A stretch of 64,000 nucleotides of DNA from Lindgomyces ingoldianus (taxonomy: Eukaryota > Ascomycota > Dothideomycetes > Pleosporales > Lindgomycetaceae): assembly GCF_010093535.1 (NCBI RefSeq), contig NW_022985163.1, forward strand, positions 860,001-924,000. The letters are read 5' to 3'. A model generated the notes under the pieces. That model saw nothing but the letters and a program-made list of their open reading frames with translations. It had not been told where the DNA came from and did not search any database. Positions 32,960-44,387 of this stretch are shown in pieces (the first letter of the stretch is position 1; every line of letters starts with the position of its first letter). The position numbers were made by a program, and so were the translations under genes.

Positions 32960-35111
32960 ATGCTGCAGCTTCACCAGGCGCTGGAGACGCTTCGGCCCAA
33001 GGACTTCGGCGAGGTACCCCTCGAAGAGCTCAGCCTGTTCCTGTCAGACATATTCTCCAAAGCAGAGCTTATAGCCAATTCTGTACCTCCTCCACCCAAT
33101 GGCGCGCCCTACGAGTCCTCTCAGCGCTCCCGATCGGACGCCAATTGCGCGACTTCAGCCGCTGATATGACCGTCTCGCAAGCACGACGACCCCCACCGC
33201 AAAGCGACCATGAAGAGCTACGCAAGGCTTGGGGGAAGCCTCTGAAGATGTCGGCGAAGGACAGTGCGTTGGGCATAAGCGTGTTTAAAATGGCAGGCCA
33301 TGATAGACACGGCGCGTGGTTTGCGAGGTCCAGCGTACACGAGGGGCTAGGGTTCGCCAAGTGGAAGAGGGCCATGTTAAGGGAATTTCCAGAGAGCTTG
33401 GCAGTAGAGGGTGGCCCTGGAGAGGGCAATGTGAGGGGTATTGGAGGGGACAGGAGGCTGGAAGATGTCGATGTTGATGGAGTGGGAAGGATGGAGGGTA
33501 GGTTCCAGGCTATAACCGCAATTGTAATCACTGGTGAAGAAACTAATTATGAACATAGTCTACCAACTCTCCGCTCAATTCCCCGGACCTACCTCGCCTC
33601 GAGAATTCATCACTCTTCTTCTCACCTCCGACAACTGCCTGTCGAATGCTTCCAAGGTCGGCAACACTATACCCCGCCATTACATGGTTGTCTCCATACC
33701 CGTTACACATCCCCAAGCTCCACCCCGAAATGGTCTCGTTCGAGGCTACTATGAATCCGTGGAGATGATCCGCGAGATCCCCCTCGCATCTTCCAAGGTC
33801 GCCTCTACCTCGAACCTCCTCCAGCATGAAGCCAAGAAATCTAGGCATAGAGGCAGCACAATTGGGTTCGCTGAATCGAGGGGCCCAGGAGCTAAAGGGG
33901 AGAAAATTGATCGGAGGGACGGGCCAGGTGACGACGACCCAGAGAGAAACCCGGTTGAGTGGATAATGATCACCAGAAGCGACCCCGGAGGTGGCATCCC
34001 TCGATTCATGGTCGAACGCAACACGCCATCAAGCATTGTCCAAGACGCAGGGAAATTTCTGGAATGGGCGTGCAGCAGGGACGACTTCCTCCCACGAGAA
34101 GAAGACGAAGAGATTGCAGAAGAGAGCATCCGGAAAAGTGTGGAGACTGAGCGTAATTTCTCCATTTTCGAGTCCAATGGCATTCTGGCTGGCATTGGAA
34201 CTAGCATCGCGGACAAGCCAACATGGAGGAGACATTCGTCCCACAACGCCGTAGAGAATGGCGGGGAAAGACCGGGCTCGATCAGGCCTATGACCGATGC
34301 GGTTGAAGTCTACCTTCCCAACGTCCTCAACCCTCTCCAGCGGATAGATTCCCACAGCTCCTCTTCAACATCCTCATCTATCGGCTCTTTCGCCTCAGCT
34401 GAGCAATTCAATACCGCGCCCGAAGGCCTCCCTGTCGACAACTCCATGGCAACGCCTTCAACAATGTCCGAAAAATCCATGGCGCTATCACCATCTGACT
34501 CTGGAGGCCAAATGCAGAACAACCAGATGAGCCGCGAATTCCAAAAGATCGAGCAAAAGCGGCAGCAGCTTAAAGACAGACTCGACCAGGCGCGGGAGAG
34601 GCAGAGCAAGGAAAGCCAAGAAGCAAGTCTGAAGTCGGCAAAGGAGCTGGAAAAGGCCACAGAAAGGCACAGCAGAGAGCGTAAGAAGCAGGAAGACAGG
34701 TTTGCCAAGGAGGTTCAGAAGCTTGAACAGCGGAGGGAGCGAGAGACGAAGAAACTCCTCGCGCGTCAGCAAAAGGAGGCGGATAAGAATACGCTTCTCA
34801 AAACGCAACGAGATCGCGATGATTGGAAGGAAAAGGCGGGATTAGCTGAGCAGGAGAATAGACTGCTCAAGGAGCAGATTGGGGATTTACAAAGGGAAAA
34901 TACAGCACTGGTAGCGCGCATAGGGAAGACGGAAATTGGACTGGATTTACTGAAAAAAGTCCGAGAGGAAATGGACGGGAAGAGTAGAAAGAGGGCGAGC
35001 TCAAGAGCGAGTGCTGAGAGTAGGGCTAGCAGGAATAGCGCTGGCGGTGGTGGGAGGAGGAGTGAACAGCGGAGCGAGCATTCCATGCTGGCGCATGAGG
35101 AGACGACTTGA
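32960..35111 (+). CDS. DUF3074 (START-like) domain protein with C-terminal coiled coil
   Basis: Exons 32960-33497 and 33559-35111 join in phase 1, giving 696 residues. The N terminus (MLQLHQALETLRPKDFGEVP) and the segments KAWGKPLKMSAKDSALGISV, VYQLSAQFPGPTSPREFITL and YESVEMIREIP fit the fungal DUF3074 family, whose fold is related to START/Bet v 1 lipid-binding domains. A Ser-rich linker (SHSSSSTSSSIGSFASAEQF) leads to about 170 residues of strongly charged coiled coil (REFQKIEQKRQQLKDRLDQA onward) and a basic, Ser-rich tail. The intron begins GTAGGT and restores the domain across 33498-33558. No membrane segment or signal peptide is seen. Function is unknown; a lipid-transfer or lipid-sensing role is only a family-level guess. 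The gene is convergent with the GH47 gene, 87 bp away. Confidence 0.82.
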
Positions 35112-35198
35112 TAAGAAGTCATTTTAGAAGAACGTATACATGATTCGTGCATATTTCGTTCACATATCGCAACCAGGTTTCCACTACGCCCGACTCAT

Positions 35199-36883
35199 TC
35201 ACGAAGCCACCTTAAAAGGATGCGCCTCGGTATTAAAAACCCACGCATTCTTCCCATCCTTACTGACCTGCCACTCAGCCTCCGCTGCCTGAATTAAATA
35301 CGCATACTTCAACACCTCAGCGAACCAAAAACTCTCCTGGAAATCTCCATAACCGCCACCGCCCGCCACATTCACATTATCGATATTAGAATAGCCACTT
35401 CCCACCCTCGTAGTTGCATTAATAGCTAAGAACCCCTCCCAAGCCCAGTCTTGGTACTTGGGATCCCCCGTCGCCCGATATGCATAATAAAACGACTCCA
35501 GGACTTCGGGCCGCAGATCGTACGTTGGGTTTTGGATATAAAACCCGGATTTGTTGAAGAACTCAGCCTGGTCCGCTGGCACGCGTTTGCTATCCCAACC
35601 GAAGACTTCCGGCCCGATTCCTGTCGCTGTCGCGATGTAGGTTTCGTGGCATCCATCTACGAGCTGGAGTCCGTAATTGATATATTTCTGGACCCCTAAG
35701 ACTTGGCCGCCGAGAATGAAGTTCCCGCCGTCAAAACAGGCAAGGTGTTGGGAGATGAGGGAGGGATTCCGGCCATTGTACATGGCGACGAAGGTTAGGT
35801 CTGGACGGGAAGAGGGGTGCGATGTTAAGTGTGAAATTGTGGAGTCTGCGGCTAGAATCCAACGGTCGCGGTACGTAGCAAATCGCGAAGGGTCGTAAAT
35901 AAACATCTTAATCAGATACTCGTAGAAACTGTCATCACCTCCTACCCAGCCGCCCGTCGAGTCTAGGAATTGGCCGGTGGTGACATTGATATCGGTGCCT
36001 ACGAGTCCGGTCCAGGGCTCGGAGCTTGGCGGAGACGGGTTCAGGAGATACGATTCGGCTTTTTGGGTTAGGGCGCCGTAGGACGTGTTGCCGGAAAGGT
36101 CGGAGAGTCGTGTCCATTCTAGTACGAGGGTTCCGACGGTGGCGAGGCCGTTCGCGGAGCCGTCGTTGGAGCGGCTGGTGAAGAAGAGGTTGTTCCAGGG
36201 GATGCCGGTGGGGGTTTCGAAGGCGTAGGAGAGGGCGTTGGCGAGGGTTTCTGATTGCTTTAGGAGAGCGTCGACATTGTTTTTCTATTATAATATTAGG
36301 TTTTTTAATTTATCTTTATGCTTTCAAATATTGATGAGCTAGGGATCTTGAGGGGAACTCCCATACGTTGTCTGCGAGATCTGATAAAGGGCCAGTCAGG
36401 AAATCATAACCGGATAGCATGCCGCCTAGATACCGAATTGTGGTCTCAAACAAGCTGACTTCAGTTGCGGTTTTCGTGTAGTCTATCGTTGGGATGTAAT
36501 CTAAAATCTGGTTCACGATGTCCTTCTGCCCCATAACAAGTGCAGTGCTGAGCGCATCGACGGCACTGGCACCCCAGGCATTTCTGACAGAATGTTAGAT
36601 TAAATCATCCTACAGAAGGGCAGTTCATGACTCGATTTATAGCGTACCGAGAATCGCTAAAGCTATTCGAGACGGGATGCAACTCGTCATGTGGAAATGC
36701 GTATTTGTAATATCCACCCCAAGCAGTCCTAAATACGTCAACAACCGCTTGTGCGCGATCTGAAGTTGAATTGGCATCGTAGCCCCGTCCTCTGTAATGG
36801 GCATGTGTCGGTGTGGTCTTTGGAAGAGCAAGCACAGCGGGGAGTATTGCCGTCCCCAAAACGACAGATTTTATTCGCGTCAT
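35199..36883 (-). CDS. Secreted GH47 alpha-1,2-mannosidase
   Basis: Trims alpha-1,2-linked mannose from N-glycans. Three exons, 36648-36883, 36367-36583 and 35199-36284, give 512 residues. The start at 36883 was chosen because it gives a clean signal peptide ([19 protein letters not shown]); an in-frame ATG at 36925 would bury it. The barrel shows [39 protein letters not shown] with the conserved FET acid, a [14 protein letters not shown] segment, [34 protein letters not shown] and the calcium-binding NTEAHPFK near the end. Size and signal peptide match the soluble fungal enzymes and not the type II membrane form. The intron at 36285-36366 is AT-rich. Secreted or vacuolar/Golgi location cannot be decided from sequence. 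Confidence 0.92.
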
Positions 36884-38296
36884 GATGCTGGGAGACAAAT
36901 AATAACAGTATGGGGCCCTAAACAACTTGTTCAGATCAAGCCAACATGAGAAGATGTCGAGAAAGAAAATGTGGACGAGCAGGATTATATACCTACGGCG
37001 AATAGCTACTGGGTATTATTTTGACACGACATGGTATTGGTCTTGGAAAGAGGAGCGAGGGTATGACCCGCCCGGCTGGCCGGTTCATCGGCTCCTCTCA
37101 CTCCCATTAGCACGCCGATTGCAATCTCTCTGACTGCGGGAAGAATCTGTGTGGTGGGTACACTGCACCACACGCGACATGTGTTCGCAAGATTCCACGA
37201 CCAGCGAGCCGCGGCGAAGCATGGACTTTAGCTTTTTGCCCCATGACTTGGTGCCGTCGAGGAAGGTGGGAGTTCAACGTTACTGGCTCTTAAGACGCCG
37301 TGTGAGATGTTACAGGCCTTGAACTAGGAAGACGGACGAGGGAGCCTCCAATATTTGTTGTCAGCAGGCGGGTCCATTCTTCGTGTCGTCATCTGGCATA
37401 ATGCGGTAGGCTATCAGGGGTAGAGTGGAAGGATTCAGGCACCCTCTACATCGGAAGTGTCGACAAAAGAAGCAGCTCGTTGGACGCTCTTTGAGGGTTC
37501 TTTGCGTGTGCAATATAATGTGGTTTGCGGTGGGCTGATGCAGAGACCGAGACGCTCGGGCAATCTGAGGTTGCATGAGATGGACGAGGTCATCCAGTGG
37601 TTGTCCAAACGTGCCTGGGCATCTGCCGCTCAAGCAAGCCAAACTGCGGGGTGATATGCGTCTGTGCGTGGCGCCACATTCACTCCGCCTTGCCCAGCCT
37701 TCAAGGACCCGCCCAAGGCTAGAAACGAGTTGGCGGGCAATAGAAGATAGGCAGGAAATGGCAAATAGCGGCATATTCACACGTACCGTTCAATTTTTTT
37801 TTGCAGGAACTAAGAAGAACGCCAATAGGGTGTAAATTACTGTCCTGAATTAGCCTGATTATATCCCGCGTGAGTGTGAATATCATTTGTTGTTCCTAGA
37901 AACGAAACTCCCGTGAAGCAACGCAAACAGCTCCGAATACAGCCCAACAAGTTACTACTTTACATAGCAACCGCTGTGCTGGGTAGCATTTCGCCTCAGT
38001 GATCTACACAGTACATTGATCAACGTTGACCCTGCATCCCATAATCTGACTACCCAGGCTAAAGACTGAGTACCATGTACCGTTGCCCAATGCTAGCTAA
38101 TTATTTCTGGAGACGAAATTATATATGGTACCGGATTAGAAAGCGGAGCTCTGCCCCTCTGTGGTAGAGGCTTCGTGAACCCGGTGCATCCGAACAACTC
38201 CAGTGAGCCACGGAGAGGGAGAAGGATGGGTACTGTGGTGCAGCGTAAAGGGATCAGCAAGGCCCATGGTCCAAGAACCGGGTTCCGTATTAGGCT
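36884..38296. other. Intergenic: GH47 promoter and EFG1 3' region
   Basis: 1.4 kb, no gene seen. One 8-bp inverted repeat with a 9-bp spacer (GTGTGGTG ... CACCACAC) lies at 37149-37173. Confidence 0.5.
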
Positions 38297-39227
38297 TCAT
38301 TCGAAGAATCCCCCATCGCTCTCATCGTCCTTTTCGTCCACAACCTCAACATTCGTGTCTTCCAGCATCCGTTGCATGATACCAGCCTGTGTGTTCTTCT
38401 TCTTGTACTTCCTTGCTTCCTTTTGCTTGGATCGATTATCCTCCTTGGGCTCTATCACTGGCAAACCAGCTTTGCTGTTGCGTAGTACATCCAGAGTCCC
38501 CTCTTCCATGGCTCGCTCGATGGCCTTCCACATCTGCACATCCCCTTTGGGTCCTTGCTCCACATCTTCACTTCGATGTACTCCCGCCTCTTCCTCACCT
38601 GCAAGCTCTTCCGACTTGCTGTTCTCTCGCTTTGACTTTGGATACAAAGAGGAGTATGGTTTCATGAGCGGATAGTACTGCGCGTAGTTGATATCCACTT
38701 CGGTATTATGTATCTTCCGCAGCAGGTCGGTTTTCTTGGAGCGGTCTTGGAGGGATGAGAGCTCCCGCTGGAGTCGTTTGAGGATCCGAGTCGCTTTTTG
38801 GCGATCTGGAGAGTCCTTAGCATTCCGGACAATAAATTTGGGCTAAAAAAGTGGGACACTCACCGAAAAATCTCACTCGATGATATTTGCCAATCATCTT
38901 CTTTCTGTGATCGGCTTCTCGCGCCACAGCCGTCTTCGCAGCTAACTCGTGTTCCGAAGCCTCGAGCTCCCTCTCCCGCTCCATGCGCACATTGGCCGGC
39001 ATTTTGTATTTTGGCTCATTATCCACATGTTCTAATAGTCGTTTCAAATCCCGTATACGGCTTCTGAGTGTGTTCGTTGAAGTAGGCTTCGGTTCAGAGT
39101 GTGATTGATTGCGCCATCTAGGCTTGAAGTGAGGTCCGCCCACCTTATGATTCGAGCGAGACCTTTTTGATGCCGAATGCGGATGGTCGCCGCCTTGGAA
39201 TTCGGTATGCTTACGCTTCTGCGACAT
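38297..39227 (-). CDS. EFG1: rRNA-processing protein EFG1
   Basis: Nucleolar factor for early 18S rRNA maturation in the small-subunit processome. Exons 38864-39227 and 38297-38805 join in phase 1, giving 290 residues. The start MSQKRKHTEF was chosen over an upstream in-frame ATG at 39338, which would add about 37 residues without family character. The N terminus is basic. The EFG1 core is a helical, charged region: LRSRIRDLKRLLEHVDN, MRKxxxx-type NVRMERERELEASEHELA, MIGKYHRVRFFDRQKATRIL and YAQYYPLMKPYSSLYPKS. An acidic C terminus ends DDESDGGFFE. The acceptor at 38806 was chosen because it restores the Asp in FFDRQKA. It shares a 319-bp promoter with the SEA4 gene. Confidence 0.92.
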
Positions 39228-39546
39228 GTTCGCCAGCGTTGTGGTAAAGACTCGTGGGTTTCGGCGGCCGGACCAAGTAAGTTTCTCCCGGGAGGTTTCT
39301 GCCGCGTTTGACCGCCCTCGGGTGCCAAGACATGTCACGAGCTAGATGCGACGTTCATCATTCACTCTTCCCTGATATTCATCCCTCAAGGCCAATATAG
39401 GCCTTCAGTGTATCCTCAAAATGGACAATAGCGTCCTTGCCTGGACCTTCTCTTTCCTTGTATCTGACATGTTCTAAAAATTTGGGGAGCATCCCAAGCA
39501 TCCAGACCTGTACGGCGCTTGTGTTACAGATTACCGGACCAGTAAA
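39228..39546. promoter_or_regulatory. Shared divergent promoter, EFG1 / SEA4
   Basis: 319 bp between two start codons. No specific sites recognised. The link of a ribosome-biogenesis factor and a TORC1 regulator is suggestive of growth control but is inference. Confidence 0.4.
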
Positions 39547-42506
39547 ATGGAAGCAGCTATTCGGTGGTCTCCTCATTCGACCCAGCAGACGCCCCGCTTC
39601 CTCATCATTGATGTTGCCGGAAATCGATTACGACTGTGCCAGATCGACCGGTTCGGCAAGGGCAAGGTGAAGTACAAGCAGCTCGTTCTCCGAGACAAAC
39701 TCCCTAACTACACCGCCTTCGACTGGTCGAAAAGGGACGAGCACATTGTTGCCATCGGTTCTGCGTCAGGGGAAGCGGTTCTAGTCCAAGTCGATGCTGA
39801 CCGCCCTCAATCCGACTATATTCATTCATTCCCTATCAAGCACCAACGGAAATGCAATTCGATAGCATTCAGTTCGAAGAACTTCCTCGCTACGGGATTG
39901 GATCGAGTGCGAAACGATGTATGCTTAAACGTCTACGATCTAAATACTCCCTCGCTTTCGTCATCTACAGAGCCGTACAAGAAATTGGCGAGCTCCGAGG
40001 CCATATCAAGTATCAAGTTCTTCACCGGTCAGCCAGATACCCTAGTTGCTGGAGTATCAAGGCAATGTATCCGTTTGTATGATCTCCGAGGTCAGTATTC
40101 TTATCGGTTTCCCTTTTGGGATTGTGGTTCTGACCTAGCGTAGATTCTGGACCTATTGGGGTCGCGCAATATCAGACTCGCCAAGTTCACAATATTGCCA
40201 TAGACCCTCTAGACGAAAATTACCTTGTATCCGCTGGAACTACGGGCGATCCTACTGTGACTGTCTGGGATCAACGATTCATTAAGCAAAGGAATTCAAG
40301 CGATCCAGCGAGCGCTGGCCCTGTGCTAGAATTTCGGCCTGTAGTAGACAACACCCAGTCTGCTACAATTTGGAGTCTTCGCTACTGCGGCACCAAGCGC
40401 TCAACATTTGGAGTCTTGGCAAATACCGGCGAGTTCAAGATCGTCGAGCTCGCTCAACATTCACATCGACCAGAGTCTCATCAACCCTCAGTCTCCGGAC
40501 CCAATGCTCCGGCATGGGCATCTCCATGTTACACAAAAACATCGCACAGCCTAAGATATCCATGGTACGATGAACGCCACCGCGTGGCAGAGAACTCACG
40601 AATCGTGGCGTATGACTTCATGACGGCTGGTAACCCCCTGGGTGGACAATGTGCCCTTGCTCTGTGCCCGAACAGAGAGGTTGAGGTAATCAAAGTTCCA
40701 TCTCCAGCACCCCGAATTAATATTACCGCTCTAGACGAAATATACCGGAATCGAGAAGTCATCGCTAAGCCAAGCGCAAGGCAAGGCACAGTGGCAGAAG
40801 ATCTAATTGAACTACAGAACAAGTCTTTGAGAGGGAAACATAAGATTAGCCCCGACCTGGGAGACAGTCTCTCAGGGAGATTGGACAGGTTGACTATCGA
40901 TCATCTACATCGAAACATTCCTCTAGAGTCAGCAACACAGTCAAGTACGCAAGTGCATGAGGATCTCTTGACTTTAGCATATCCGCATATCAAGATAGAT
41001 TTACCAGACTATCTCAAATCACTGCAAACTCAGAAGCAGCGATGCCAGGAAGGATACAACCTTGACTGCCGAAGAAATAAAGAGGTCGTCGCTAACGACC
41101 CGTGGCTCGTAGACGCATGGAATTTAATAGAACGTATGGACGCACACGCCTGTAATGAAGGCATGGTGGGAGGTGACTTGGACCTCACTTACCTCGGCGT
41201 TGCATCTATCTGGGCGAACAAACTCACCATGTACGATCAACGAATGATCGACCCTGATGCAAAGAAATCGGAAACCATCTTTGTTGAAGCCGTCAAGGAG
41301 ATCTGTGAAAACAAGGAATTCCCACCCTTCTCTGGCATCGCGTCACACTATCCCGAGAATCGGCAACTCTGCCTCTCTCTTTGCGGTTGGAATATCTCTA
41401 AGAAAGGCATACGAGAGCGCTGCTCAACGCTCATCAATGAAGGACAATACTATAAAGCGATCGTCCTTTCCGTCTTCCAAGGTTACAAAGATGTCGCTCT
41501 TGACCTCCTCAAGGAAATCATCCAACAGAAACAACTTTCGAATATTGGCCTTGGCGCCGTTATTGCATGCGACTCCGTAAATGAGGACCAGCGGCACATG
41601 TGCTCCTGGATGGCCGATATGACTGACGAGCCTTACCTCAAGGGGCTTCTTGCCTACTTTATTAGTGGGGACTGGTCATCCGTCGTTGACATGCCACAAC
41701 TCTCACTCACAGATCGTGTTGGAGTTGCACTGAAATATCTCAACGATGAAAAACTCACGAATTTCCTCCGTCTCATCACGCAAGAAACCATCGCTTATGG
41801 AAATATCGAAGGCCTTCTCCTAACGGGGCTCACCGACCGCGCAATGGACCTATTCGAGCACTACATTGCGAAATTCGGCGACCTTCAAACCGCCGTACTA
41901 CTTCTATCGCGGGCTTGTCCACTCTACATCCAAGACGACCGCTGGCCACTCTGGAAAGACATGTACCTCAACCAAATGCAAGTCTGGCGCACATTCCTCG
42001 AGCGCACTTCGTATATTAAAGAACACAATCTGCGCTGCGTGTCTAGAGAAGGAAGAAGCGTGAACAAACCCGCAGCACCGAGTCTCGCAATCCGTTGTCT
42101 AAACTGCCAAATGAACCTCGCGTTGCGAAAAGATGTGAAAACCTCCCGCCAGTACCTTACTCCCGTCCTTACCCACCCCTCTCAATTGCGTTCGCATTCC
42201 CACCCGGCGAAACCCCTCCAACGACCACATCCAAAGGGCGTGGCGTCCTCGCCCGCCCTCGCCTGTCCGAATTGCAATGTGCAGATGCCGCGATGTGGGC
42301 TGTGTATGATGTGGCTTGGGAGTCCTGATCCGGCGAAATTAGGGGCGGCGCAGACGTTGAAGGAAGAAGATCTCGAAGCGAGGTTGATGGTGTTCTGTAT
42401 GAGTTGTACGCATGGGTTTCATGGGCATCATGCTAGGGATTGGTTCGCGAGACATGCGATGTGTCCGGTGCCGGATTGTCAGTGCATGTGTGGGCTTTTG
42501 AAGTAG
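39547..42506 (+). CDS. SEA4: SEA4/MIOS, subunit of the SEA (GATOR2) complex
   Basis: WD40 protein of the vacuole-associated SEACAT/GATOR2 complex, which relays amino-acid status to TORC1. Exons 39547-40090 and 40144-42506 join in phase 1, giving 968 residues. The N-terminal propeller includes YTAFDWSKRDEHIVAIGSAS, SVAFS-type SIAFSSKNFLATGLDRVRND, SRQCIRLYDLR and TTGDPTVTVWDQR. A long helical solenoid follows. The C terminus is a zinc-binding RING-like module: CLNCQMNL, CPNCNVQMPRCGLCMMWLG and FCMSCTHGFHGHHARDWFA, ending CPVPDCQCMCGLL. This WD40-solenoid-RING order and the C-terminal cysteine pattern match Sea4/MIOS better than Sea2 or Sea3 (WDR24, WDR59). The intron begins GTCAGT. Confidence 0.9.
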
Positions 42507-44387
42507 GGGATTAAATTGAGGGGAGAACTAGGAATGTTGCCCGATCTTAATGGAGTGGGTAGAAGGGGGATGGGAGCTGTTTTAAACTAGGTGTATTTGT
42601 GTGTTATACCTGTGGCACCTTGATTTGTTCTCTTGATACTGCCTCGGGTCACCCAACATGGGGCAGGATTGTGTTTTTAGGACAGAAATTTGCATCCTAT
42701 TGACACCCTCTAATATTTCTGCAAAAGGTATAACAGATTCACTCCGCCCTGGTCATCTTCCACATTATGTGGTAACGCACTGTACTCTTAGCCCGGATAT
42801 GCATTGTCGGCATTGCCAACTCTCTCTCAGAATGCCTGCCTAGGCTAAGATTGGTGGCGGAAAATAACCACATGAAGAGCAGTGGATCGAATATATCGCA
42901 GAAGAAAGACGTGGATGATTTTTTTCCTCGTTGCATTCCATCTGTGGAAGGGAGCGGCTTTCGCGGCTGCCTGCTGGGAATCATGGTCAAGAACATGCAG
43001 GAGGGCCGCGTCGGGCCGTGGCCGGTGTCTGCCTGCTTGTCGTCCGTCGTCTGGTGCTTGTGCTACCGTCACAATGTTGAGTGCCGACGTCACGGTGGGT
43101 ATGGAGCAAAGGTTGAGCGGTGATTTCTGAGACGTGCGACATGTGGGTCGACGAGGACGGAAACCAAGGATGCGTTGTGCATACGTACCTTGAAAGCGCT
43201 CGTCGCAACGACAACGTACCTTGAGTAGGTCTCGTAAACAATCGAAGGGAACTGGTGAAGCTGCAGAACAAGCATCGCAAAAACAAAAGCGGTGGCTGCA
43301 GCCTATGCCTGTTTCGTGCAGAGGGGCAGCCGCACGGCGATCAACGGGCATCTTTATTACGGCGAGAGCAAGCGCGATTTCGTCGACAGCGGCCGGACAT
43401 CACAGGCTGTTTCGCAAGGCCCGCCGACATCCGGAGGATCCGCTTTAACCTATGTTGGGAATGCGAGAGAAGGGGTTGAAAGGCACATGAACCTGTGGAG
43501 ATTGGAGCGTGTCGTTTGAAGTGGATCTGGCTCAGGAGAAAGTACTGCAGCAAGCCGGTGAAAGATAATGTTCCGCCTCGTGTGGGCGGTGGCGCTGCTG
43601 GTGCCTGCCTTGAGGACAGATTCTTTCTGTGCGGCACCTGGACGAGCCTAGTCGCGACAGATAATGGAAGATGCGCCCATCACGACGCGCTAGATGATGA
43701 TGATGATCATCATCATCATCATGATCATTGATGGTGTAACTGAGGAGATGGATGCGCCGAATATGGTAAATGCAGTGTTGAAAAGATCTGCCCGAGAGTC
43801 TGTGAGGCGAGAGCGGAGAGAAAAGCGGTGAATCGTAGGTGATGGGAGTTGACCCAATCGGGCTAGCAGCGACAAGTCGTCAAGCTGTGAAGGAAGGCGC
43901 GACTCGGGCGCAACATTCGCGCTTTCCAAGGTTCTGCATCGCGCAAACGAGGATCGCATCAGGAACCTTGGACCTCTAATCAATATGCGTCTTACAGACA
44001 GTGCAGACGGTGAAATGGAGACACGCGCGACGGATGCGGTTTGTTCGCGTTGTCGACATCGTTGAATTTTCTCACCCTGAGACAGGGGCCCGTGCTCACC
44101 TGGGCTGCAGTTGATGGCAGTATTTAAGCACATATATTGTCAGTAGTCCCGCCGCTCACGCTCCAGGCCTGCACACCCGACCTGCACCTGGGCACGAAAC
44201 ACGGACCTCAACATCACGTGACGGCCGTGTTGTGACACTATTCGATGCATGACGGAATTTGAATGAATGGATTCTTCTTTCCTCTTTTACTTGCTGAACC
44301 CCCCACCATAATATATAATAATCGCTAACCCCCGGCCCGGTCGCTTGCTTCACGCCGACCGCCTTCCGGGTCCACACTCTGCCCAGC
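42507..44387. other. Intergenic: long region before MOT1
   Basis: 1.88 kb without a convincing gene. It holds a (GAT)/(ATC) microsatellite palindrome at 43693-43722. Minus-strand frames of 147 and 168 codons lack domain signs, and one begins inside the microsatellite. Confidence 0.5.
43693..43722. repeat. GAT/CAT trinucleotide repeat forming a palindrome
   Basis: Five GAT units run directly into five CAT units, so the centre is self-complementary and could form a hairpin. It lies about 660 bp upstream of the MOT1 start. Confidence 0.85.

Noticed and set aside
32649..33074. Plus-strand frame with a hydrophobic stretch
   Set aside because: It overlaps the DUF3074 gene in another frame and has no domain; more likely leader sequence.
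38100..38220. Possible tRNA (GTGGTAGAGG and GTGAACCCGG-like pieces)
   Set aside because: I could not fold a cloverleaf with acceptor stem and TPsiC loop of correct spacing. No tRNA gene was found elsewhere by eye.
42845..43351. Minus-strand frame of 168 codons before MOT1
   Set aside because: Composition is Arg/Ala-rich in the way of chance frames in GC-rich DNA, with overlapping frames on the other strand.
43690..44133. Minus-strand frame of 147 codons
   Set aside because: Its end lies in the GAT/CAT microsatellite (poly-Met/Ile) and it has no domain.
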